Assembly: GCA_017621205.1 (NCBI GenBank)
Contig: JAGATQ010000001.1
Location: 1 to 60,130, forward strand
Origin: Lachnospira sp.
GTDB lineage: Bacteria; Bacillota; Clostridia; Lachnospirales; Lachnospiraceae
Direction of reading: 5' to 3'
Length of the DNA: 60,130 nucleotides
Positions 19,025-27,017 of the stretch are shown one piece after another. The translations under genes and the position numbers were made by a program. Numbering within the stretch: the stretch's first letter is position 1; every line of letters begins with the position of its first letter. Below the pieces are notes generated by a model that did no database searches, was not told the origin of the DNA, and saw only the letters and a list, made by a program, of their open reading frames with translations.

Positions 19025-19966
19025 ATGGCAGCACAGTATGTTTTTGGTGTGGATTTGGGTGGTACAACCGTGAAGATGGGGTTGTTTAATGTATCTGGGG
19101 AGGTGCTTGACAAGTGGGAGATTACAACCCGTAAAGAAAATAATGGAGAATTAATTCTTTCGGATATTGCAGCTTCCATTAAGGAGAAGATTGCGCAAAA
19201 GGAGATTGCTTTAGAGGATATCATTGGTGTTGGAATGGGTGTGCCAGGACCTGTTAAGGACGATGGCACGGTTATTAAGTGTGCAAATCTTGGCTGGGGC
19301 ATATTTAATGTGGCGGAGGAGTTAGGTGCATTGGTAGGACTCCCAGTAAAGGTTGGTAATGACGCCAATGTGGCAGCATTAGGCGAGATGTGGCAGGGCG
19401 GTGCCAAAGGACATGACGATGTAGTTATGGTTACCTTGGGAACTGGTGTTGGTGGTGGTATTATTGTCAACGGAAAGATGATTGCCGGTAACCATGGAGC
19501 CGGTGGAGAGATTGGACACATGAAAGTGGATGATGAGGAGACAGATGTTTGTGGCTGTGGTAAGACCGGATGCTTAGAGCAGTATTCTTCTGCTACGGGG
19601 ATTGTCCGGATTGCCAAGAAAGTATTGGCGGCATCTGATACCGCATCCAAGCTTCGTGATAAGGAAGAGATTACGGCAAAGGATATCTTTGATTCTGCCA
19701 AGGAAGGTGATGCAGTTGCTTTAACGTGTGTAGATACGCTTGGTTCCTACCTTGGCAATGCACTTGCCAACGTGGCTTGTGTGGCTGACCCGGAGGTGTT
19801 TGTAGTTGGCGGTGGAGTGAGCCGTGCAGGAGACATTTTGCTTGATACTATTCGGAAGCACTATGTAGAGAATGCATTTCATGCCTGTAAGGGTGCCGAA
19901 TTTGTGGTTGCAACACTTGGCAATGATGCAGGAATATATGGAAGTGCCAAATTGATTTTGGGATAG
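19025..19966 (+). CDS. glk: ROK family glucokinase
   Basis: Phosphorylates glucose with ATP. ATP-binding GVDLGGTTVKMGLF at the start; catalytic Asp in VGNDANVAALGE; phosphate loop TLGTGVGGGIIVNGK; ROK zinc site from GHMKVDD and the Cys cluster CGCGKTGCLEQYSS. Length 313. ATG 19025 has AAGGAGG 7 bases upstream. It lies 16 bases after hprK; pairing of these two genes matches a role in sugar entry and carbon control. Confidence 0.94.
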   Translation: MAAQYVFGVDLGGTTVKMGLFNVSGEVLDKWEITTRKENNGELILSDIAASIKEKIAQKEIALEDIIGVGMGVPGPVKDDGTVIKCANLGWGIFNVAEELGALVGLPVKVGNDANVAALGEMWQGGAKGHDDVVMVTLGTGVGGGIIVNGKMIAGNHGAGGEIGHMKVDDEETDVCGCGKTGCLEQYSSATGIVRIAKKVLAASDTASKLRDKEEITAKDIFDSAKEGDAVALTCVDTLGSYLGNALANVACVADPEVFVVGGGVSRAGDILLDTIRKHYVENAFHACKGAEFVVATLGNDAGIYGSAKLILG

Positions 19967-20004
19967 ATTCCATTCTCAATGTGCTTTAAAATATGTGCAA
20001 AAAG

Positions 20005-20035
20005 TCCAATCCCAATTAGGGATTGGATTTTTTTT
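20005..20035 (+). terminator. Terminator of hprK-glk
   Basis: TCCAATCCC (20005-20013) and GGGATTGGA (20019-20027) form a perfect 9 bp stem with a 5 nt loop, followed by eight T. Confidence 0.9.
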
Positions 20036-20142
20036 GTACGATTTGAATATTGAAACGCCAAACTACATATTGTATGATAGAAGGCAGAGTGTCATAATCT
20101 ATCCTAATGGGAATTATGGCAGGAGGGAAAAGGAGATACTTT

Positions 20143-21066
20143 ATGAAGGATTTTGCTGCTGCGCTTTTGAAGCGGCTGCCTCAGGCAGATATCAGACAAT
20201 CAGAGGATATGAAAAAACATACGACCTTTCGTGTTGGCGGAGCGGCAGATTATTATATTAATGTCCATTCAACAGAGGATTTAAAAGAGGGGATTGCCTG
20301 TTGCAGGCAGTATCAGATGCCTGTCTATGTATTGGGTAATGGCAGTAATGTGTTGGTATCAGATGAAGGGCTTCGTGGAGTGGTATTTCAACTGGATCAT
20401 GATTTTTCAGAGGTGGATCTGAAGCAGGAAAAGGATGGGACAATCTATGTGACTGCACAGGCAGGTGCCTTGCTTTCTAAGCTTGGCAATCTGATGCTGG
20501 AAAAGGAGCTTACTGGTTTTGAGTGGGCAGCAGGTATACCCGGAACGATAGGCGGAGCAGTATATATGAATGCCGGAGCATACGGCGGGGAGATGAAGGA
20601 TATTGTTCGCAGTGTAACCGTTTTGACTAAGGATTTAGAGATAGAAACAAGAGAATTATCACAGTTGTTCCTAGGGTATCGTCATAGTGCCTTAATGGAT
20701 GAGGATGCATATATATTGTCAGTTACCTTTGCCATGCAAAGAGGCGGCCGGGAGGTAATTGCTGCTAAGATGGAGGAGCTTGCTAACAGACGTAAGGAAA
20801 AGCAGCCTTTGGAATACCCGAGTGCTGGTTCTACCTTCAAGCGGCCAGAGGGATATTTTGCAGGCAAATTGATTGAAGATGCCGGACTTAGAGGATACCG
20901 GGTTGGCGGTGCACAGGTATCGGAAAAACATTGTGGCTTTGTAATTAACCGGGATAACGCAACCGCACAGGATATTTATCAATTGACAGAGGATGTAAAA
21001 CGGATTATTAAAGAGAAGTTTGGTGTTGATATGGAGCGGGAGGTTGCACTCCTTGGTAAGTTTTAA
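20143..21066 (+). CDS. murB: UDP-N-acetylmuramate dehydrogenase
   Basis: Reduces UDP-GlcNAc-enolpyruvate to UDP-MurNAc with NADPH and FAD in peptidoglycan synthesis. FAD-binding region YVLGNGSNVLVSDEG and GIPGTIGGAVYMNAGAYGGE; substrate domain with YPSAGSTFKRP (catalytic Ser) and the C-terminal GVDMEREV (Glu). This is the short type II form usual in Firmicutes. ATG 20143 is chosen since AAGGAG lies 8 bases upstream. It heads the murB-rapZ-whiA-crh group. Confidence 0.96.
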   Translation: MKDFAAALLKRLPQADIRQSEDMKKHTTFRVGGAADYYINVHSTEDLKEGIACCRQYQMPVYVLGNGSNVLVSDEGLRGVVFQLDHDFSEVDLKQEKDGTIYVTAQAGALLSKLGNLMLEKELTGFEWAAGIPGTIGGAVYMNAGAYGGEMKDIVRSVTVLTKDLEIETRELSQLFLGYRHSALMDEDAYILSVTFAMQRGGREVIAAKMEELANRRKEKQPLEYPSAGSTFKRPEGYFAGKLIEDAGLRGYRVGGAQVSEKHCGFVINRDNATAQDIYQLTEDVKRIIKEKFGVDMEREVALLGKF

Positions 21067-21150
21067 AGAATATAGATTATAGATGAAAGTAGATAATAGG
21101 GACGGATTCTTTTTGGTAATGTTTTAGCAGAGGCAATAGGAGGTGTGAGC

Positions 21151-22035
21151 ATGCGTTTTGTTATTGTATCTGGTATGTCTGGTGCAGGAAAGAGTACTAC
21201 TTTAAAGATGTTAGAGGATGCAGGGTACTTTTGTGTGGACAACCTTCCAATTCAGTTTATTACTACCTTTGCAAGGACTGCCCATGAAGAGGGGTCAGAG
21301 CTTAAACGGATTGCAGTGGGAGTAGATATTAGAAGTGGTAAGGATTTGGAGTATCTGGAGGATAACCTGGTGCAGATGCGGCGGGAGCAACTGGATTATG
21401 AGCTTCTTTATCTGGATGCAAGTGATGAGGTATTGGTTCGCCGCTATAAGGAGACAAGACGTCGCCATCCTCTTGCCATGGATTCCCGGATTGAAAATGG
21501 AATTCTTTTAGAGAGAGAGAAAACAGCATTTCTAAAGCGGGCGGCAACTTATATTTTAGATACCAGCACAATGCTGACCAGAGAGCTTAAGGTGGAGCTT
21601 GACAAGATATTTGTAGAGGAACAGCAGTATCGTAATATCTATATTACTGTGTTGTCCTTTGGCTTTAAATATGGTATACCGACTGACAGCGATTTGGTAT
21701 TTGATGTCCGTTTTTTGCCGAACCCATATTATATAGCAGAGTTGAAGTATCTGACAGGAAATGATGAGCCGATTCGGGAGTTTGTTATGAAGTATGAGGA
21801 GGCGAATCATTTTCTTACTAAATTAGTAGAATTAATGGATTTTCTAATTCCTAATTATCAGAAGGAAGGAAAATACCAGTTGGTAGTCAGTATTGGCTGT
21901 ACCGGAGGAAAGCATCGCTCGGTTACCCTTGCCAATGCACTTTACAATGCTTTAAGGGAGCGGGGGTATAGTGTTAAGATCGAACATCGGGATATTGAAA
22001 AGGATGCGAGGATAAAGGGAGAGCCGATAAAGTGA
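21151..22035 (+). CDS. rapZ: RapZ/YvcJ family nucleotide-binding protein
   Basis: A P-loop ATP/GTP-binding protein. Walker A GMSGAGKST lies near the N-terminus; the C-terminal domain has the family motifs FGFKYG, DVRFLPNPYY and GCTGGKHRSV. In enterobacteria RapZ is an RNase adapter controlling glucosamine-6-phosphate synthase; in Bacillus the orthologue YvcJ has a less clear role. Length 294. ATG 21151 is chosen because AGGAGG (21138-21143) is 7 bases before it, while GTG 21145 is too close. whiA follows 9 bases downstream. The yvcK/glmR gene that sits between them in Bacillus is missing here. Confidence 0.95.
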   Translation: MRFVIVSGMSGAGKSTTLKMLEDAGYFCVDNLPIQFITTFARTAHEEGSELKRIAVGVDIRSGKDLEYLEDNLVQMRREQLDYELLYLDASDEVLVRRYKETRRRHPLAMDSRIENGILLEREKTAFLKRAATYILDTSTMLTRELKVELDKIFVEEQQYRNIYITVLSFGFKYGIPTDSDLVFDVRFLPNPYYIAELKYLTGNDEPIREFVMKYEEANHFLTKLVELMDFLIPNYQKEGKYQLVVSIGCTGGKHRSVTLANALYNALRERGYSVKIEHRDIEKDARIKGEPIK

Positions 22036-22044
22036 GGTGGTTAG

Positions 22045-23013
22045 ATGTCATTTTCCCGCGAGGTAAAGGAAGAGCTGTCGAGAACACTTCCAAGTGCCAG
22101 ACATTGCCAGCTTGCAGAGCTTAGTGCCATTTTAAGCATGTGTGGGATTATCCATATCTCTTCAGATAAACAGGTGGAGATTGAAGTCCGCACTGAGAAT
22201 TCTGCGGTGGCAAGAAAGTTTTATGCATTGATAGTGAAGTGTTTTCGGATTAGTCCACAGGTGCTTATCCGTAGCAGCAAGGGAAACCGAAAGGCTCATA
22301 TTTATATACAGACAATTAGTGTAGATGAAGAGGCACAACGTATTTTAAAGGCAACAAAGCTTATGCGGCATGACGGTGAGATAGAAGAGCATTTAATGCT
22401 GCTGGACCAGTTATTGATTCAGCGTTCCTGCTGTAAGCGGGCATTTATCCGTGGCTGTTTTCTGGCAACAGGTTCTATAACAGAGCCAGAAAAATCGTAT
22501 CATTTTGAGATTGTCTGCAACAATCAGGACAAGGCAAAACAGCTTAAGGAACTCATGAATGGCTTTGAACTGGACGCTAAGATAGTAGAGAGAAAACGTT
22601 ACTATGTTGTGTATATCAAGGAGGGTGCGAAAATTGTGGATGCCCTCAATGTAATGGAAGCACATTTATCTCTGATGAATCTGGAAAATGTAAGGATTTT
22701 AAAGGATATGCGAAACTCGGTGAATCGCCGTGTGAACTGCGAAACCGCTAATATCAACAAAACGGTATCAGCTGCGGTGAAACAGGTAGAGGATATTACC
22801 TATATCAGAAAGATGATGGGATTTGGTGATTTATCAGAGGGACTTCGTCAGATGGCAGAGCTTAGGCTTAGAGAACCGGATATGCCATTGAAGGAATTGG
22901 GACAAATGCTTAATCCGCCGGTCGGGAAATCCGGCGTTAATCATAGATTAAGAAAACTTAGTAATATTGCAGATGAGTTACGAAGCCGTAACTCTCAGAA
23001 GGAGGAAACATGA
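22045..23013 (+). CDS. whiA: DNA-binding protein WhiA
   Basis: A sporulation/cell-division regulator conserved in Gram-positive bacteria. The N-terminal half is a degenerate LAGLIDADG homing-endonuclease fold (AFIRGCFLATGSITEPEKSY). The C-terminal half is a helix-turn-helix of the sigma-4 kind (PLKELGQMLNPPVGKSGVNHRL). Length 322. The ATG follows a GAGG site, and the stop overlaps the start of the crh-like gene by 4 bases (ATGA), which indicates coupled translation. Confidence 0.95.
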   Translation: MSFSREVKEELSRTLPSARHCQLAELSAILSMCGIIHISSDKQVEIEVRTENSAVARKFYALIVKCFRISPQVLIRSSKGNRKAHIYIQTISVDEEAQRILKATKLMRHDGEIEEHLMLLDQLLIQRSCCKRAFIRGCFLATGSITEPEKSYHFEIVCNNQDKAKQLKELMNGFELDAKIVERKRYYVVYIKEGAKIVDALNVMEAHLSLMNLENVRILKDMRNSVNRRVNCETANINKTVSAAVKQVEDITYIRKMMGFGDLSEGLRQMAELRLREPDMPLKELGQMLNPPVGKSGVNHRLRKLSNIADELRSRNSQKEET

Positions 23014-23264
23014 TTACAAGAAAAATGGCAGTTCAGCTACCAACAGGATTAGAAGCACGCCCTTTAGCAATGCTGGTACAGGTGGCAAGTCAGTATGAAA
23101 GCAAGATTTTTATCGAGGCAGAGGATAAAAAGATTAATGCCAAAAGTATTATGGGAATTATGGGCTTAGGTCTGGCGACCGGAGAAGAGGTTGTCATTAG
23201 TGCGGATGGAGCAGACGAGGAAGTGGCACTGGATAATATTGAGAATTATTTAAGTAATAGATAG
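23010..23264 (+). CDS. crh: Crh-like HPr family protein lacking His15
   Basis: An 84-residue HPr-fold protein. The PTS active-site motif GLHARP reads GLEARP here: Glu15 replaces the phosphoryl-accepting His. Ser46 is kept in NAKSIMGIMGLGL, the site used by HPr kinase. This matches Bacillus Crh (which has Gln15 and the same gene position after whiA/yvcL). It therefore cannot work in sugar transport phosphotransfer and most likely serves as a CcpA co-factor once phosphorylated by HprK. AAGGAGG lies 7 bases upstream of the ATG. No genuine HPr is present in the window. Confidence 0.92.
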   Translation: MITRKMAVQLPTGLEARPLAMLVQVASQYESKIFIEAEDKKINAKSIMGIMGLGLATGEEVVISADGADEEVALDNIENYLSNR

Positions 23265-23306
23265 AAAGATTTTTTAATCCATAGAACATTCCTGTCACAG
23301 GTATGA

Positions 23307-23335
23307 TTGTAATTTGGGTAGTAAATGGTTATAAT
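23307..23335 (+). promoter_or_regulatory. Promoter of the decayed Uma2 gene
   Basis: TTGTAA (23307-23312), a 17 nt spacer and TATAAT (23330-23335), just before the remnant. Confidence 0.5.
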
Positions 23336-23351
23336 GGAACCAGAAGCGGAG

Positions 23352-23529
23352 ATGAAGGTTATGGATGCATTAAGAAAAGAAGATAACTATACAGTTGATG
23401 ACATTTATTCGTTGCCGGAGGGGGAGCGGGCAGAGCTGATTGATGGAAGAATATTCTTTTGAAGAGGAGATACCGGTTGCCATTTATGAAGACTGTTCCA
23501 TAAAGCTTCAAGACAGAGGGATATTATAG
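23352..23529 (+). pseudogene. Uma2-type nuclease remnant (internal deletion)
   Basis: ATG 23361 begins MDALRKEDNYTVDDIYSLP and continues to ELIDGRIFF, the usual N-terminus of Uma2 (DUF820) PD-(D/E)XK proteins, then stops at 23462. In another frame the next bases give EEYSFEEEIPVAIYED, the usual C-terminus of the same family, ending at 23529. About 120 residues with the catalytic core are missing, so the two ends have been joined by an out-of-frame deletion. Confidence 0.65.
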
Positions 23530-23725
23530 GGGAATATGTCGGGCAGCGTAAGGGTATTAGTTATCGTTAATGTTAAGACAGTCTTTAAAAAAGTCTTGAC
23601 ATTACTTCTACTTTGTATTATTGTAGTCTCATGCTTGTAAAAATTAATTTGTTTTTCTACAATTTTTGTCAAGCTTGATTGGCAAAATATTGATATCATT
23701 GAGAACAAAACTTTATAAGCGTTTT

Positions 23726-23798
23726 GCTTCGATAGCTCAGTTGGTAGAGCACTTCACTCGTAATGAAGGGGTCGAGGGTTCAAGTCCCTTTCGAAGCT
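23726..23798 (+). tRNA. tRNA-Thr (anticodon CGT)
   Basis: The acceptor GCTTCGA pairs with TCGAAGC, with discriminator T798. The anticodon stem CTTCA/TGAAG carries loop CTCGTAA, anticodon CGT. A single tRNA gene followed by its own terminator. Confidence 0.95.
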
Positions 23799-23806
23799 GA
23801 TGGGTA

Positions 23807-23850
23807 AAACCCCGAAAGTCTGGTGATGATAGGGCTTTCGGGGGTTTTTT
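23807..23850 (+). terminator. Terminator of tRNA-Thr
   Basis: CCCCGAAAG (23810-23818) and CTTTCGGGG (23835-23843) form a 9 bp stem with a 16 nt loop, followed by GTTTTTT. Confidence 0.85.
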
Positions 23851-23931
23851 GAGTTGGTTTTTTATTTTAAAAGTTACACCAATAATATCATTTTTACACA
23901 TGTATTTTCGTTAAATTTTTGTTTTACACCA

Positions 23932-23960
23932 TTGCAATTGATAGAATAAAATAATATACT
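23932..23960 (+). promoter_or_regulatory. Promoter of ung
   Basis: TTGCAA (23932-23937), a 17 nt spacer and TATACT (23955-23960), about 110 bases before the start codon. Confidence 0.55.
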
Positions 23961-24072
23961 TAACAAGACAGTTGAGCGATAGTTCCTACCTATCCGCTCT
24001 GAATAATTTAGAGTAAATAGTTACACTGTAATTACCTGATAAAAAATCAACGGATAAAGGAGTGAAAGACAA

Positions 24073-24750
24073 ATGAGTGAAGTAAGTGAAGATTGGCGTG
24101 CCGTCATGGCAGAGGAGTTAAAGAAACCATACTATAAGGAATTGTCTCATTTTGTATTACAGGAATACCGCAAGGGAACGGTTTACCCACCAAAGGATGA
24201 TATTTATAATGCTTTTCAGGAGACACCGTTATCTAAGGTAAAGGTACTGCTTTTGGGACAGGACCCCTATCACAATGTCAATCAGGCACATGGCATGAGT
24301 TTTTCTGTCCTGCCAAGCCAGCCCGATATTCCGCCGTCCCTGCAAAACATTTATCAGGAGCTGCATGAGGATTTGGGCTGTTATATTCCCAATAATGGCT
24401 ATCTTTTAAAATGGGCAAAGCAGGGAGTGTTATTGCTAAATACGGTTCTGACGGTTCGTGCACATGCTGCTAATTCCCATCGGGGACATGGCTGGGAGCA
24501 ATTTACTGACCGTGTCATTCAGGTGTTAAATGAGCAGGACAGACCCATTGTTTATTTCCTTTGGGGGAAACCGGCACAGAGTAAGATGGGGATGCTTAAT
24601 AATCCCAAGCATTTAATCTTAACTGCTCCGCATCCAAGCCCATTATCGGCTTATCGGGGATTTTTTGGCTGTAAGCATTTTAGTAAGGCCAATGAGTTTT
24701 TAGAAGCAAATGGAGAGACTCCGATTGATTGGCAGATTGAGAATATATAA
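24073..24750 (+). CDS. ung: Uracil-DNA glycosylase, family 1
   Basis: Removes uracil from DNA to start base excision repair. GQDPYHN (catalytic Asp64) and the C-terminal HPSPLSAYRG loop (catalytic His, leucine wedge) are intact. Length 225 is standard. An AAAGGAG site precedes the ATG. Single gene with its own promoter. Confidence 0.97.
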   Translation: MSEVSEDWRAVMAEELKKPYYKELSHFVLQEYRKGTVYPPKDDIYNAFQETPLSKVKVLLLGQDPYHNVNQAHGMSFSVLPSQPDIPPSLQNIYQELHEDLGCYIPNNGYLLKWAKQGVLLLNTVLTVRAHAANSHRGHGWEQFTDRVIQVLNEQDRPIVYFLWGKPAQSKMGMLNNPKHLILTAPHPSPLSAYRGFFGCKHFSKANEFLEANGETPIDWQIENI

Positions 24751-24760
24751 GCTACCGGGG

Positions 24761-24814
24761 CTTCGCACATGAAGCTTACATTACTAGCTTCATTACAAAT
24801 TTCTATATGCGAAG
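24761..24814. repeat. Nested inverted repeats
   Basis: Outer arms CTTCGCA (24761-24767) and TGCGAAG (24808-24814) enclose inner arms GAAGC (24771-24775) and GCTTC (24787-24791). There is no T run, so it is a hairpin of unknown role rather than a clear terminator. Confidence 0.4.
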
Positions 24815-24874
24815 TCTGAGTAAACTATTTATATAAAACCGATATATGAAGTAAATATCAGGGAGGTGGATTGC

Positions 24875-26008
24875 ATGAAACGAAAGCTGACATTAATAAT
24901 TAATGGAATGTTTTATGGGGATGGTTATACGAAACGGATGCTGTGGAGTGCATTTCTCCTTGGTGTATTTTCTGTTGGCAGCCTGCTTGCCGGATTGGCA
25001 CTTGGATTCTGGCCATGTTATATTGCTGCCTTAGTGATGGCGTCGGGAGATACTTTTTTGATGCATTCTATTCATCTGGATGTTGATACAATAGGTGGAG
25101 AAGAGGAGGAACAGGAGGAGGAACTGCTGCAAGAAGAAAAGGCGGAAAAAGAGGAACAAAAGCAGGAGCGTCCCAAGAAAGAAACTGCTTTAAAAGAAGC
25201 AAATCCGAAACAAAGTAACAATAATGTTACCAAAGCAAAGGAAACGGTGCAGGAGAAAGCTGGCAAAAAAAAGACCAAGCCAGATACGGATAAAACAGAG
25301 GATTATTCTGAAAAAGAAATTAAAAAGTTATTTTATACCTATAAAGTGAAGAAGAATCACAGACCCGTTTTAATTGATTCCAGTAAAAAGTATCATATTA
25401 AGGAATGTCCTGCCTATATCTGGACACATCAAGGCCAGTTACATATTCTTTTGCTGGAGAAGGAGGCAAGAAAGCTTTCTCTGCCTCTTTCTGAGGCGCA
25501 AAAGATGTACTATGAGAAATCTGTGCCCGCGAATCAGAAAAAAGAGTATGATTGTCTTATTGAGGGACCGGGTATTATGTCTATGGTGTTTTCGGAGTAT
25601 CGTCCGGTATATCAGAGCATCATAAAAGATAAACGGCAGGTGGAGGTGAAAAACCTGTACCGCATTGGGACAGACATAAGATTTACTGCACCTTCAGCAA
25701 GGGAGTTGTTGGTGTTGTTACAACCGGAGTTTGTAGTTGATGATGAGGTCATGCGTTCGGATGATTACAATCAGTATTTTAAGCAGATTTATAAGCAGAA
25801 AATTCTTTTAAATGACGGTGCTCTGAATATGAATCAATATCAGTCCAAAGTAAAATCCATTCTGCAAAAGATGGCAGAAGCACCGATTACGCCGGCTGCC
25901 TTTCGAATGACTCTTTCTGACATGGCGGGCAGAGGGTTGATATCGAATGAATATGTAAGCTATTATACCCAGTATAATCGTCAGTTTAGGGAACGAAACC
26001 GCAAGTAA
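24875..26008 (+). CDS. Membrane-anchored protein of unknown function
   Basis: Two hydrophobic helices near the N-terminus (about residues 20-60) are followed by a long Glu/Lys/Gln-rich charged segment (about 70-150) and then a folded soluble domain of about 220 residues with VKKNHRPVLIDS, KKYHIKECPAYIWTH and FTAPSARELL stretches. I do not recognise the family. With both helices at the N-terminus, the large domain most likely faces the cytoplasm. ATG 24875 is preferred over GTG 24866 because GGGAGG (24861-24866) is 8 bases before it. Convergent with the SDR gene. Confidence 0.7.
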   Translation: MKRKLTLIINGMFYGDGYTKRMLWSAFLLGVFSVGSLLAGLALGFWPCYIAALVMASGDTFLMHSIHLDVDTIGGEEEEQEEELLQEEKAEKEEQKQERPKKETALKEANPKQSNNNVTKAKETVQEKAGKKKTKPDTDKTEDYSEKEIKKLFYTYKVKKNHRPVLIDSSKKYHIKECPAYIWTHQGQLHILLLEKEARKLSLPLSEAQKMYYEKSVPANQKKEYDCLIEGPGIMSMVFSEYRPVYQSIIKDKRQVEVKNLYRIGTDIRFTAPSARELLVLLQPEFVVDDEVMRSDDYNQYFKQIYKQKILLNDGALNMNQYQSKVKSILQKMAEAPITPAAFRMTLSDMAGRGLISNEYVSYYTQYNRQFRERNRK

Positions 26009-26069
26009 CCTGAGGTATTGTATTAATTTTTATTTTACAAAGATTGTATGTGAGAAGTGTAAACAATCA

Positions 26070-26801
26070 TTATAATAAACCACCATCCAGAGTAATTATC
26101 TGTCCGGTAAGATAGGGGGAGGTAGTAGTAAGGGCATATGCTAAATCTGCTACCTCCTCTGTTGTTCCAAAACGTCCTGCAGGAATTTCTTCTTCCAGAG
26201 CAGTACGCTCCTCAGGAGAAAGAAATTGATTCATTTGTGTATCAATCACACCACAGCTTATGGCATTAACACTGATGTTGCTTGGTGCAAGCTCCTTGGC
26301 TAATGCCCTTGTGAAGGAATTGACACCTCCTTTTGTAGCAGAATAAGCAACCTCGCAGGATGCACCCACATTTCCCCAGATAGAAGAAATGTTAATAATT
26401 TGTCCGCTTTTTTGCTGTACCATTCTTGGGATTACCTCGTGGCAGGTGTTATAAAGGGCAGTAAGATTTGTGGAAAGAAGCTGTTCCCATTGTTCCGGTG
26501 ACATATCTGTCAGTAATCCAACATAAGAAATACCTGCATTATTAATGAGTAAATCAATTGTTGAAAAGTAGGTACATGTTTGCTGTATGGTTTCTTTAAT
26601 AAAGGAAAAATCTCCGACATCTCCTTGAAAGCAGAGACAATCCTGTCCTGCTTTGATACAGGTTTCTTTGACTTTTTGCAGTTCCTCAGGATGTTTTTGA
26701 CAGATTAAGCTTAATTGATAGCCTTCACCTGCTAATTTCAGTGCCAGAGCCTTGCCAATGCCACGACTGGCTCCGGTAATCAGTGCTGTTTTTCTATTCA
26801 T
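26070..26801 (-). CDS. ymfI: Short-chain dehydrogenase, YmfI-like (EF-P 5-aminopentanone reductase type)
   Basis: An NAD(P)-dependent reductase with a Rossmann fold: TGASRGIGKA cofactor motif, NNAG, catalytic Ser in INISSIWG, and YSATKGG (Tyr-xxx-Lys). The stretch SIWGNVGASCEVAYS followed by ALAKELAPSNI is close to Bacillus YmfI, which reduces the 5-aminopentanone group on elongation factor P. FabG-type 3-oxoacyl-ACP reductase is the alternative; no fatty acid genes are near. Length 243. Single minus-strand gene. Confidence 0.85.
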   Translation of the reverse strand: MNRKTALITGASRGIGKALALKLAGEGYQLSLICQKHPEELQKVKETCIKAGQDCLCFQGDVGDFSFIKETIQQTCTYFSTIDLLINNAGISYVGLLTDMSPEQWEQLLSTNLTALYNTCHEVIPRMVQQKSGQIINISSIWGNVGASCEVAYSATKGGVNSFTRALAKELAPSNISVNAISCGVIDTQMNQFLSPEERTALEEEIPAGRFGTTEEVADLAYALTTTSPYLTGQIITLDGGLL

Positions 26802-27017
26802 ATTTTTGTTCCTCGAATGATGCTATAGTTTGCTGCGACGTTTGATAACTTTTTCCCCTAATTGTATGTTTAGTATAGCAGATAATGGGAAACATTGAAA
26901 ATAGTTGAAATCTTTTTTGTATTTTGCTATACTTATAATAAGTATGTGTATCTATCGTATAGGGATACATAAAAGCATTGCATTTATTTAGCGGGAATTA
27001 TTCAGGAGGGATGAATC

